Assembly: GCA_946533525.1 (NCBI GenBank)
Contig: CAMNBW010000006.1
Location: 1-20,150 of the forward strand
DNA: 20,150 nt
Direction of reading: 5' to 3'
Origin: an uncultured Lachnospiraceae bacterium
GTDB taxonomy: Bacteria; Bacillota; Clostridia; Lachnospirales; Lachnospiraceae
Position numbers and translations under genes: made by a program. Below the pieces are notes generated by a model. The model had not been told where the DNA came from. It made no database searches and worked only from the letters and a program-made list of their open reading frames with translations. Positions 1-6,693 of the stretch are shown piece after piece; position 1 is the first letter of the stretch; every line of letters starts with the position of its first letter.

Positions 1-461
1 TGGAAATAGACGGCGATAAAGCCCATAAACCCATAGGCTATGGAAAAAAGGAGGTTGTACCACCTTGCCCCGTAGAGGCTCCCGAGCATAATGCTAAAGC
101 TTAAGGAGCACAGCCCCACGGTAACTGCCAGCACGAGCCCCTGGGCCGCCGGTATGAGGTCTGAGGGGAAAAACAGCGTAATAAAATTCAGCATACTCAT
201 GTAATAGTATGCTGAAAAACCCTTCATATTACCGCCCAGATTTTTACTGAAGGAATACCTGAAATCATTATTCCCGAAAACAATGGATTTCAGATAGGAG
301 AGATAATCCACGAACTGGAATTTGGCATCTCCGGTCATGACGGTACTGTCTCCGAAGGGATAGATTCCATGAAAAATATAAACTATCCCAAGCATGAGCA
401 CAGGAATAAGAAAGGCTGCAAAATATATATATTTTGTACTGTATCTGTTCTTTTCGTTCAT
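1..461 (-). CDS. YfhO-family multi-pass membrane protein, 3' end cut by window edge
   Basis: The first 153 codons of a protein that runs off the left edge. The translation starts MNEKNRYSTKYIYF and has a membrane segment at about residues 10-30. A stretch with GDSTVMTGDAKFQFVDYLSY and KNLGGNMKGFSAYYYMS follows, then two further hydrophobic segments. The aspartate-containing first extracytoplasmic loop, the NLGG turn and the YYYMS..NFI motif are hallmarks of YfhO-type GT-C-like membrane proteins. In Bacillus subtilis YfhO is linked to glycosylation of teichoic acids; the role here is inferred. Full members are normally about 850 residues, so most of the gene is outside. The ATG lies 34 nt after the stop of the S41 protease gene on the same strand, so it is probably the last visible gene of that operon. 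No convincing Shine-Dalgarno sequence precedes the ATG, so the start is less certain than the family call. Confidence 0.82.
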   Translation of the reverse strand, partial: MNEKNRYSTKYIYFAAFLIPVLMLGIVYIFHGIYPFGDSTVMTGDAKFQFVDYLSYLKSIVFGNNDFRYSFSKNLGGNMKGFSAYYYMSMLNFITLFFPSDLIPAAQGLVLAVTVGLCSLSFSIMLGSLYGARWYNLLFSIAYGFMGFIAVYF

Positions 462-495
462 AACAGTTGCAGGACGACTCTTACGGCGTGTAGCG

Positions 496-1704
496 TCATT
501 TCATCGTTTTAATATATTTCTTTGCCTCGTTCAACTGATTGTCTGTTCCATCCGCTTCATAGGAATCAGAATCAAACTCGATGACAATATTCGGCTCTAT
601 CCCGACTCCCTGAATATTATTTCCGCTGGGGGTGTAATACTTTCTGTCGGTGATCTTTATTGCCGAGCCGTCGTTTAAGGGATATACTCCCTGAACTATT
701 CCCTTTCCAAAGGTCTGGGTCCCCATTATCACGGCAAGGCCATGATCCTTGAGGGCTCCCGTCAAAATCTCCGCCGCAGAAGCGGAAAAGCCGTTTACTA
801 GCACTACCATAGGCATATCCACGCCTCCGGGCTCCGCATCGTAATCCTTTTCTTCCCCGGACTTGGTTTTAGTATAAACTATACGCCCTCCATCCATCAG
901 GATGTCGGCCACTTCCAAAACCGCCGTAACATCTCCGCCCGGATTGCTTCTAAGGTCTATGATCATCCTGTCCATACCGGCCGCTTTCAGCTCATCCAGC
1001 GTTTCCTGAAACTGATCCGGAGTATTCTGGACAAATTCGATTATCCTTATATAGCCGGTCTTACCTTCCTCCATCTGGCCGGTAACGCTGGTACTTTCTA
1101 TCTTCGCACGTTTAATCCTGACAGTAACCTCTTCTTCATTCTCGCCGCGAAGCATTACCAGCTCAACGGTAGTGTCCAGCTCTCCCCGGCAATGCTCCAC
1201 CAGCTCTGTCAGGCTCATGCCGTCCACCTCAAGACCGTCCACCTTATAAAAAATGTCCTGCTCCTGCATGCCCGCTTCCTGTGCGGGAGAATGCTTACCT
1301 ACAAACTGCTCGACATAATACTTGCCCGTTTCAACATTCTCGGCGATCTGAACCCCGATACCGCCGAACACGCCGGAATCGTCCTCCAGCTCCTGATTAA
1401 ACTCCTCTTCAGTAAAATATTCGGTATACGGATCTCCGAGAGAGCTGACCAGACCCTTATACATGCCCTCTGTCCTCGATGTGGAATCAAGGCTTTCACT
1501 GTACTCGAGAAAGTTCTTATCCATCATGGAGTTCAGCATTTCCAGCTTGGTCTGAACGTCTTTATCTATGAGGCCCTCCGTCGCAATAGCTTTACCTGTA
1601 AAAAGAGTATATACAGAGCTTCCCATAAAGATCAGCAGGAGCATCCCCGCCGCTATCAAAAGTCCTACCAGTATACCACTCCAGAATAATTTACTTTTTT
1701 TCAT
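496..1704 (-). CDS. S41 family C-terminal processing peptidase (CtpA/CtpB type)
   Basis: A membrane-anchored serine protease of 402 residues that cleaves envelope proteins near their C termini. An N-terminal membrane helix (about residues 7-35) is followed by a helical region, a PDZ domain (about 110-190, with GGIGVQI and the SPAQEAGMQ..D loop) and the S41 catalytic domain (about 215-380). The catalytic Ser309 lies in NGFSASAAEI and Lys334 in TFGKG. The 25-residue spacing matches the Ser/Lys dyad of CTPs, and DLRSNPGG is also intact. The reading frame is open back to an ATG at 1737, but the ATG at 1704 (MKKSKLF) is preferred. It has an AAAGGGCGG ribosome site just upstream and puts the membrane anchor at the N terminus. 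It follows the M23 hydrolase gene, an arrangement also seen in other Firmicutes where a CTP lies beside ftsEX. The protein substrate cannot be told from sequence. Confidence 0.93.
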   Translation of the reverse strand: MKKSKLFWSGILVGLLIAAGMLLLIFMGSSVYTLFTGKAIATEGLIDKDVQTKLEMLNSMMDKNFLEYSESLDSTSRTEGMYKGLVSSLGDPYTEYFTEEEFNQELEDDSGVFGGIGVQIAENVETGKYYVEQFVGKHSPAQEAGMQEQDIFYKVDGLEVDGMSLTELVEHCRGELDTTVELVMLRGENEEEVTVRIKRAKIESTSVTGQMEEGKTGYIRIIEFVQNTPDQFQETLDELKAAGMDRMIIDLRSNPGGDVTAVLEVADILMDGGRIVYTKTKSGEEKDYDAEPGGVDMPMVVLVNGFSASAAEILTGALKDHGLAVIMGTQTFGKGIVQGVYPLNDGSAIKITDRKYYTPSGNNIQGVGIEPNIVIEFDSDSYEADGTDNQLNEAKKYIKTMK

Positions 1705-1740
1705 AACCGCCCTTTCAGCAAAGTCATCATGATCCACTAT

Positions 1741-1771
1741 ATTATACGCAGCACATTATGCTGTCTGTCAG
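1741..1771 (-). promoter_or_regulatory. Possible internal promoter for the S41 protease gene
   Basis: On the minus strand TATAAT (1741-1746) has CTGACA upstream (1766-1771, 19-nt spacer) or CAGACA (1762-1767, 15-nt spacer). The -10 is perfect but neither spacing is ideal. If used, transcription would begin near 1734, which excludes the upstream ATG at 1737 and agrees with initiation at 1704. It could let the protease be made apart from ftsEX. Confidence 0.35.
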
Positions 1772-1787
1772 AATTTATTAGAGTTTT

Positions 1788-3104
1788 TCAGCCTCCCAGG
1801 TATTTTGAGGGGTTGACGTAGGAACCGTTTTCCCTTACGCCGAAGTGCAGATGCGGGCCTGTCGATCTTCCCGTAGAACCCACAAGCGCGATCTTGCTGC
1901 CCTTTGAAACTTCTTCCCCCTGGGATACCAAGAGCTTGGATGCATGCATATATATTGAAATTATATCGCTGCCATGGTCGATCATTATGTAATTACCCAT
2001 GCTGGCGGAATACCCCGCCCCTATGACCTCGCCGTCGGCTGCCGCATAGATGGGCGTCCCCGACGGAGCCGCGAAGTCAATGCCGTTATGCATCAGCTCC
2101 ACACCCAGGGTCGGATGCATCCTCATGCCGTATTCATCGGAGATCCTTGTATAATCGGGACAGGGATGCGCAAAGACTCCGCCTCCGTATTTCCTGGCCT
2201 CGGCGGCAAGTCTTTCCCTTTCCGCTTTGATAGCCGCTTCCATGGAGGCGATTATGGAATTCTGCTCGGCGATCATGGCCTGATATTCCCTGACCTGAGC
2301 CTCTTTATCCCCGATGGAGGCAGTATATGCCGCAACCTCCTGTTCTTTTTCGTCCAAAAGAGCCTGCGCCGCGGTTTCCTCCGAAAGCGCCTCGTCCATG
2401 GCGTCCTTAAGCTCTTCTTCTTCGCCGGCCAGACGCTCAGCCGTCTCGTTAACAGTCTTCACGGTTTCGGCGTACTCAGCCAGCTTTTTATTGTCGTAGG
2501 CCGCTACCTCGTTAAGATACAGCGACCGGTTCAAAAGTTCTCCTATGCCCTTTGAGGTAAATATAGCCTCGGCTATGGTCTCTTCGCGGCTTTCGTAAGA
2601 AGCCTTGATCCGCATCTTCATGTATTCGTACTGCTGTGCGCGGATCTTCTCGGCCTCCTCGAGCTCCCTTTCGGTTTCGGCAATATCCTCTCTTATTCTT
2701 ACTATATTTGCGGACAAAGCATCTATCTTATCCTGAATATTGCTTATCTCTCCGTCTATCTTTGTTACATACTCCTGAGCATCCGATTTAGCCGTTTCCA
2801 GGGAGGCGATTATCCTCTTTGCGTTCTCCTGCCCCTGCGCAAGAGCAGCCTTTGTCTGCTCCGCATCGGTTTTGGCCTTCTCGCTGGATTTGATCTTATC
2901 ATTGGTCAACAGCGCCGAAGCCCCCGAAGAAGAAGAGGAAGAAGTATCTTCTTCCTCATCATCTCCGGTATCCTCATCTTCTTCGTCGTTCTCGTCCTCC
3001 TCCTGCTCCTCCTCTTCATCCGCATATGCCGTGGTAAGGCATACTGCGCCTGCGGAAAACAGGATAATAAAGCTAAGCAAAAACCGTAATACTCTTTTTT
3101 TCAT
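1788..3104 (-). CDS. Secreted coiled-coil M23 peptidoglycan hydrolase, FtsEX partner (PcsB/EnvC/CwlO-like)
   Basis: A 438-residue exported cell-wall hydrolase. In order: a signal peptide (1-28, ending TAYA); a strikingly acidic tract (29-53, nearly all Asp/Glu); a Ser run (55-60); a long coiled-coil region (about 70-305, heptad-rich Glu/Lys/Ala); and a C-terminal LytM/M23 domain (about 310-438). Zinc ligands His339, Asp343 and His420 and the catalytic histidines His387 and His418 (HLH motif) are all present, so the enzyme looks active. Its ATG abuts the ftsX stop codon (TAAATG), and GAAGG lies 5 nt upstream, so translation is coupled to ftsX. Established models for E. coli EnvC, pneumococcal PcsB and B. 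subtilis CwlO have FtsX engaging the coiled coil of such proteins to switch on cell-wall cleavage. The gene order strongly implies the same here. The exact bond cut is unknown. Confidence 0.93.
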   Translation of the reverse strand: MKKRVLRFLLSFIILFSAGAVCLTTAYADEEEEQEEDENDEEDEDTGDDEEEDTSSSSSSGASALLTNDKIKSSEKAKTDAEQTKAALAQGQENAKRIIASLETAKSDAQEYVTKIDGEISNIQDKIDALSANIVRIREDIAETERELEEAEKIRAQQYEYMKMRIKASYESREETIAEAIFTSKGIGELLNRSLYLNEVAAYDNKKLAEYAETVKTVNETAERLAGEEEELKDAMDEALSEETAAQALLDEKEQEVAAYTASIGDKEAQVREYQAMIAEQNSIIASMEAAIKAERERLAAEARKYGGGVFAHPCPDYTRISDEYGMRMHPTLGVELMHNGIDFAAPSGTPIYAAADGEVIGAGYSASMGNYIMIDHGSDIISIYMHASKLLVSQGEEVSKGSKIALVGSTGRSTGPHLHFGVRENGSYVNPSKYLGG

Positions 3105-4007
3105 TTATACCTTCAAATGCTTTCGGGTGGAAGTAAAGCTTCCCAAAAAGCCTATGCCGACGCCGAGAATAAGCGCGGCGGGAACCAGTGTCAGGAATAT
3201 CTCCTCCACCGGAAGGAATTTAAGCAGCGAAGACAATATCTCAAACCGCTCCGTTACATACTCAACTATCCTGTTATACAGGAAGTATACCGCAATCAGC
3301 GGCAGACCGGCGCCTATAAGCCCCAAAAGCATTCCTTCGAAAACGAAGGGCGCCCTTACAACGAAATCCGTTGCGCCTATCAGCTTCATTATGCCTATCT
3401 CTTCACTTCTCACCGTGATACCGAGGGCGACCGTATTGCTGATAAGGAAGATGGAGACTGCAAACAGGATGAAGATTATCCCCATGGACACATATCCCAC
3501 AAGAGAATTAACGCTTGTAAGCATATTCGCCACAATCGCAGACTTTCGAACCTCCCTTATGCCGTTGACCCCTTCAAGGTAGGCGACAAGTGAGTCCTGC
3601 ATTGAAACATCATTTAGGTATATTTCATAGTTCGCGTCGTCTTCCAAGGGGTTGTCATCTCCGAAGGTATCCGCATACTCTCCAAGGTTCTCCGTCCTGA
3701 AGGTTTCCCAGGCTTCCTCGGCGGACACGAACTCTATCCTCGAAACCTCTGCCCTTCCCTTTATCGCGTCTCCGATTGCGGAGATCTCCGCATCGCTTAT
3801 CCCGTAGTCAAAAAATACCGTGACCGCGACGCTGTTTTGCGCCTGCCTTACAACATTCTGGAAATTTAAAACTACCGAATAGAACAGACCGAATAAAAAT
3901 ACGCAGGAAGCTATGGTCGCAATAGTCGCCAGCGAGAAAGATTTATTCCTCCAGATATTTTTAAAGCCCTGTCCCAACGAATAGAAGAAACTGTTAATAA
4001 TCCTCAT
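3105..4007 (-). CDS. ftsX: Cell division ABC transporter-like permease FtsX
   Basis: A 300-residue integral membrane protein with FtsX topology: a cytoplasmic N terminus, TM1 (about 22-45), an extracytoplasmic domain of about 120 residues, then three TM helices (about 170-198, 222-245, 270-292) and a short cytoplasmic tail. The block from TVRSEEIGIMKLIGATD onward is the conserved FtsX/MacB-type cytoplasmic coupling segment. It forms a complex with FtsE that does not transport but passes conformational change to peptidoglycan hydrolases outside. The start overlaps the end of ftsE by 14 nt, and its stop touches the start of the M23 hydrolase gene, so the three are translationally coupled. Confidence 0.96.
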   Translation of the reverse strand: MRIINSFFYSLGQGFKNIWRNKSFSLATIATIASCVFLFGLFYSVVLNFQNVVRQAQNSVAVTVFFDYGISDAEISAIGDAIKGRAEVSRIEFVSAEEAWETFRTENLGEYADTFGDDNPLEDDANYEIYLNDVSMQDSLVAYLEGVNGIREVRKSAIVANMLTSVNSLVGYVSMGIIFILFAVSIFLISNTVALGITVRSEEIGIMKLIGATDFVVRAPFVFEGMLLGLIGAGLPLIAVYFLYNRIVEYVTERFEILSSLLKFLPVEEIFLTLVPAALILGVGIGFLGSFTSTRKHLKV

Positions 4008-4725
4008 CTAAATAACCGCCCTTCCTCTGGTCGCTGACGATAACGCCCTTTTTCATTGTCACCACTCTTTTTTGCATCGCATTAACTATCTCTCTGTTAT
4101 GCGTAACTACCAATACCGTCGTACCTGAATTATTTATCTCCTCAAGCAGATACATTATCTCCCAGGTCGTCTTGGGATCCAGATTTCCCGTAGGCTCATC
4201 GCATAAGAGGAGCCTGGGCTTATTGACGAGGGCCCTGGCTACAGCAACCCTCTGCTGCTCACCTCCGGAAAGATTGCTGGGCTTTGATTTATACTTCTGC
4301 GCAAGCCCCACAAGCGAAAGCACAGAAGGAACATTCTTTTTTATCTGACCCGCCGGGGTAGATATAACCCTCTGTGCAAATGCTACATTCTCATATACGT
4401 TTCTGTCTTTCAAAAGCCGGAAATCCTGGAAGACGACCCCGATATTCCTTCTGTATCTGGGTATCTTTCCATGGCGTATCTTGCTTACATTTATACCGTT
4501 TACGAAAACCCTTCCGCTCGTAGCCTTTTCTTCTCTGAGGAGTATCTTGATCAGAGTCGATTTGCCCGAACCGCTGTCTCCGACCACGAACACGAATTCT
4601 CCCGGTTCAACCCTAAGCGAAACCTTGTCCAATGCCGGCGATTCGGTCCTCTCATACTGCATGCAAACGTTTTCCAGACTGATGACCGGCTGGTCGGTAT
4701 TGGAATTGTCTCTAACACGTGCCAT
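3994..4725 (-). CDS. ftsE: Cell division ATP-binding protein FtsE
   Basis: A 243-residue ABC ATPase with a complete set of motifs: Walker A GDSGSGKST (49-57), Q-loop Gln100, signature LSGGEQQRVAVARA (from 152), Walker B LLLCDEP with Asp176 and catalytic Glu177, and switch His209. It has the usual FtsE length with a short extra N-terminal leader of about 13 residues. It powers FtsX at the division site or sidewall. AAGGAAG lies just upstream of the ATG. It lies 13 nt after the CdaR/PucR-like gene and overlaps ftsX, so it sits mid-operon. Identification as FtsE rather than a generic LolD-like ATPase rests on the adjoining ftsX and M23 genes. Confidence 0.96.
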   Translation of the reverse strand: MARVRDNSNTDQPVISLENVCMQYERTESPALDKVSLRVEPGEFVFVVGDSGSGKSTLIKILLREEKATSGRVFVNGINVSKIRHGKIPRYRRNIGVVFQDFRLLKDRNVYENVAFAQRVISTPAGQIKKNVPSVLSLVGLAQKYKSKPSNLSGGEQQRVAVARALVNKPRLLLCDEPTGNLDPKTTWEIMYLLEEINNSGTTVLVVTHNREIVNAMQKRVVTMKKGVIVSDQRKGGYLDEDY

Positions 4726-4738
4726 ATTTACTTCCTTT

Positions 4739-5830
4739 TTAATAATTATATTTCTCCATATACTTCATGTATTTAGAGACCATAAGCGCTATCTTGAAGG
4801 TGATCGCATCCTCGAACACCCTCAGATCGAGCCCCGTGGTCTTTTGAAGCTTGTCGAGCCTGTAGACCAGCGTATTCCTGTGAATAAACAACTGCCGCGA
4901 GGTCTCGGACACATTCAGAGAATTTTCAAAAAACTTGTCTATCGTTACAAGGGTCTCCTCGTCAAAATCATCGGGAGACTTGCCCTGAAAGATCTCTTTT
5001 ATGAACATCTTGCAAAGCGGTATGGGCAGCTGATAGATCAGACGCCCTATCCCAAGGGAGCTGTAGGCTATAATACTTCTGTTCTCGAAAAAAATCTTTC
5101 CGACATCCAGCGCCATCTTCGCTTCCTTATAGGAACGGCTCACATCCTTCAGGGACGCCGCACTTGTCCCGTAAGAAATACGCGCATTCCCGCAGCCCAG
5201 CTTTTCGAGCACATCCATAACGTTATGGGCCATTTTCTGCTCGGCATCGTCCTTTGCCTTGTCAGGGACCTCCTTGACGATGATGATACCCTTTTCATCA
5301 ACGGCAGTCACAAAATCCCCCGGCTTGCTGCCGAACTGCTCGCGGAGCTTTTCGAGGACTCCGCTGTTCTTCTCCGCCCCGGTCTCCACCAAAAGCACCA
5401 TCCGTCTGCTGTCGGTCTCGAGATGAAGCTTTTTTGCCCTGTTGTAGATGTCTACAAGCAACAGATTATCGAGAAGGAGATTCTTTATGAAATTATCTTT
5501 GTCGTAATGCTCCCTGTAGGCGCTTAAGAGCCCCTTTATCTGGAAGGCGGCAACCTTGCCCACCATAAAGGAATCGTCGCTGCCCCCGTCCACCACAAGC
5601 ACATATTCGAGCTGGGAATCCTCGTCGTAAACCTTAAAAAACTGGTATTCCCGGATCTCCTGACTGTCAGCCTGGGACTGCACAAAATTCACTACCTCGC
5701 CGGGCTGGATCCTCTCGTCGTCAAATGTGGACGCAAGCTTTCTGCCTTCCGTATCCATGACGCAAATATCTTCGTTTGTAATGGCCTTAAGTCCTTCGAT
5801 GGTACTCAGTAATATCTGATTTGTTATCAT
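4739..5830 (-). CDS. CdaR/PucR-type transcriptional regulator with C-terminal HTH
   Basis: A 363-residue protein. Residues 1-100 resemble the diacid-recognition-type sensor of CdaR proteins (ILLSTIEGLKAITNEDICVMD start). The middle (about 135-260) looks like the GGDEF-like domain of the family. Residues about 296-352 form the PucR-type helix-turn-helix, with NVSETSRQLFIHRNTLVYRL as its core. The HTH is well conserved; the ligand of the sensor region cannot be read. AAGGAGAAGGG precedes the ATG. It lies between a TagA-like gene and ftsE on the same strand with gaps of 23 and 13 nt, so it belongs to the ftsEX operon and could act on it. No operator was recognised. CdaR family members usually sense sugar diacids or amino-acid-like metabolites, which would be an unusual link to division. 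Confidence 0.85.
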   Translation of the reverse strand: MITNQILLSTIEGLKAITNEDICVMDTEGRKLASTFDDERIQPGEVVNFVQSQADSQEIREYQFFKVYDEDSQLEYVLVVDGGSDDSFMVGKVAAFQIKGLLSAYREHYDKDNFIKNLLLDNLLLVDIYNRAKKLHLETDSRRMVLLVETGAEKNSGVLEKLREQFGSKPGDFVTAVDEKGIIIVKEVPDKAKDDAEQKMAHNVMDVLEKLGCGNARISYGTSAASLKDVSRSYKEAKMALDVGKIFFENRSIIAYSSLGIGRLIYQLPIPLCKMFIKEIFQGKSPDDFDEETLVTIDKFFENSLNVSETSRQLFIHRNTLVYRLDKLQKTTGLDLRVFEDAITFKIALMVSKYMKYMEKYNY

Positions 5831-5853
5831 ACGGCACCCTTCTCCTTATCCGG

Positions 5854-6513
5854 TCAATTCTGATACTTAGTTGCCTCCCTTTTAAACAATCTCCGGATTA
5901 TAAAGCTGCGAAGACCTGTGTACCCTCCGCCAAGACCCTTAAGCTCGGTATCCCCCAACGATATAAGAAGTCTTGAATTGATCTTCATTGAATTCACCGC
6001 CATGAATTTTTCCCCCATCCCGGCGGGAAGCCTTATAATTACCACATCCGGAATAACCGAATTAATGTCATTAACTATCGAATCCATATCGGCAGTTACG
6101 GCCTCCGCCACGCTGCCTCCGCAGAACCTGAGCTCTTCGTTTATATCGGACAGTTCCGAGCGCAGGGCAACCGCGTCATCTTCCGATGAAGTTATAAGAT
6201 ATATACTCCTTTTTTCCTTTGCAAGCTTACGCAGCATCCCCTTGAGAAACAGGTTGCTCTCGATCTCGCGTTCCCTTGCCCTTCCGGCCACATTAGCCGC
6301 CTCCAATATATCAGAGGAGGAAAAAACGACCATATCCGTTCCCTGAATATAAGCCGCCAGCTCCGGATTCTCCGATGCGCTCAGCAAAAGCTCATGTGTC
6401 ACGAAGTCGATCTTATTGCATACATCGTCATTTACAAATTCATGCAAAAGCCTCATGGCTTCCCTTACGGAATGATCCTGGAGCTTTAAACCCAATAATT
6501 CTATCTGTCTCAT
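5854..6513 (-). CDS. Degenerate WecG/TagA/CpsF-like glycosyltransferase homologue
   Basis: A 219-residue cytoplasmic protein whose pattern follows the WecG/TagA/CpsF family throughout. It has the IELLGLKL start, a VTHELLLSASENPEL segment in place of the usual T-P-N-A-E-xx-V-xA..DPEL, and an Ile/Leu-rich SIYLITSSEDDAVAL strand-loop. The terminal region ends in LGDTELKGLGG..GLRSFIIRRLFK. Key family positions are changed. The PDGxG motif is FSSSD, the NAE of the N-terminal motif is lost, and the G-x-P-x-Q-E-x-W motif reads LPAGMGEKFM with its Gln missing. Normal enzymes transfer ManNAc to a lipid-linked sugar in wall teichoic acid or enterobacterial common antigen synthesis. This copy may be inactive or have a new role. 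It is the first gene after the promoter at 6641-6670, with about 120 nt of leader, and heads the ftsEX operon. Only a weak AAGAAG ribosome site is seen. The family call is from memory of motifs, so moderate certainty. Confidence 0.62.
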   Translation of the reverse strand: MRQIELLGLKLQDHSVREAMRLLHEFVNDDVCNKIDFVTHELLLSASENPELAAYIQGTDMVVFSSSDILEAANVAGRAREREIESNLFLKGMLRKLAKEKRSIYLITSSEDDAVALRSELSDINEELRFCGGSVAEAVTADMDSIVNDINSVIPDVVIIRLPAGMGEKFMAVNSMKINSRLLISLGDTELKGLGGGYTGLRSFIIRRLFKREATKYQN

Positions 6514-6640
6514 AATCTTCTTGCCGGATAATAATAGCTCCTACCGCTATATATCGCTCCGGGTCTCAAACTCCTCCGCCATATCCCCGTCTTAAGGGCG
6601 GCATTCAGCAGCCAAAGCCATATCAATCGATAGTCGTAAA

Positions 6641-6670
6641 ATTATACCATAGTTACGATATACTTTTCAA
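6641..6670 (-). promoter_or_regulatory. Sigma-A-like promoter for the TagA-like/ftsEX operon
   Basis: On the minus strand TTGAAA (6665-6670), an 18-nt spacer and TATAAT (6641-6646), with an extended -10 TGG immediately before it. The predicted transcript starts near 6634, giving a leader of about 120 nt before the ATG at 6513. This is the only strong promoter seen upstream of the operon. Confidence 0.75.
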
Positions 6671-6681
6671 CTTCGCCGGTA

Positions 6682-6687
6682 TATAAT
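6682..6687 (+). promoter_or_regulatory. -10 element of the plus-strand glycosyltransferase gene
   Basis: A perfect TATAAT sits 6 nt before the ATG at 6694, so the expected start of transcription (about 7 nt after the hexamer) coincides with the A of the start codon. No good -35 is visible at the proper distance (6659-6664 reads TATACT). There is no Shine-Dalgarno sequence in between. Confidence 0.5.
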
Positions 6688-6693
6688 GACTAC

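Noticed and set aside
1705..1737. ATG at 1737 as start of the S41 protease
   Set aside because: No ribosome site; a possible -10 lies 4 nt upstream of it. The ATG at 1704 has a good ribosome site and starts MKK before the membrane anchor.
1749..1763. Inverted repeat CAGCA-5 nt-TGCTG between the M23 and S41 genes
   Set aside because: Only 5 bp of stem and no T tract follows on the minus strand, so it is not a terminator.
4481..5527. 348-residue open frame on the plus strand
   Set aside because: It lies wholly opposite ftsE and the CdaR/PucR-like gene, both with clear motifs and ribosome sites. Its own translation shows no recognisable domain and it has no ribosome site.
6540..6590. 11-codon frame (MAEEF...) in the leader of the TagA-like gene
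   Set aside because: Too short, with no properly spaced ribosome site, and no repeated regulatory codons as in known leader peptides.
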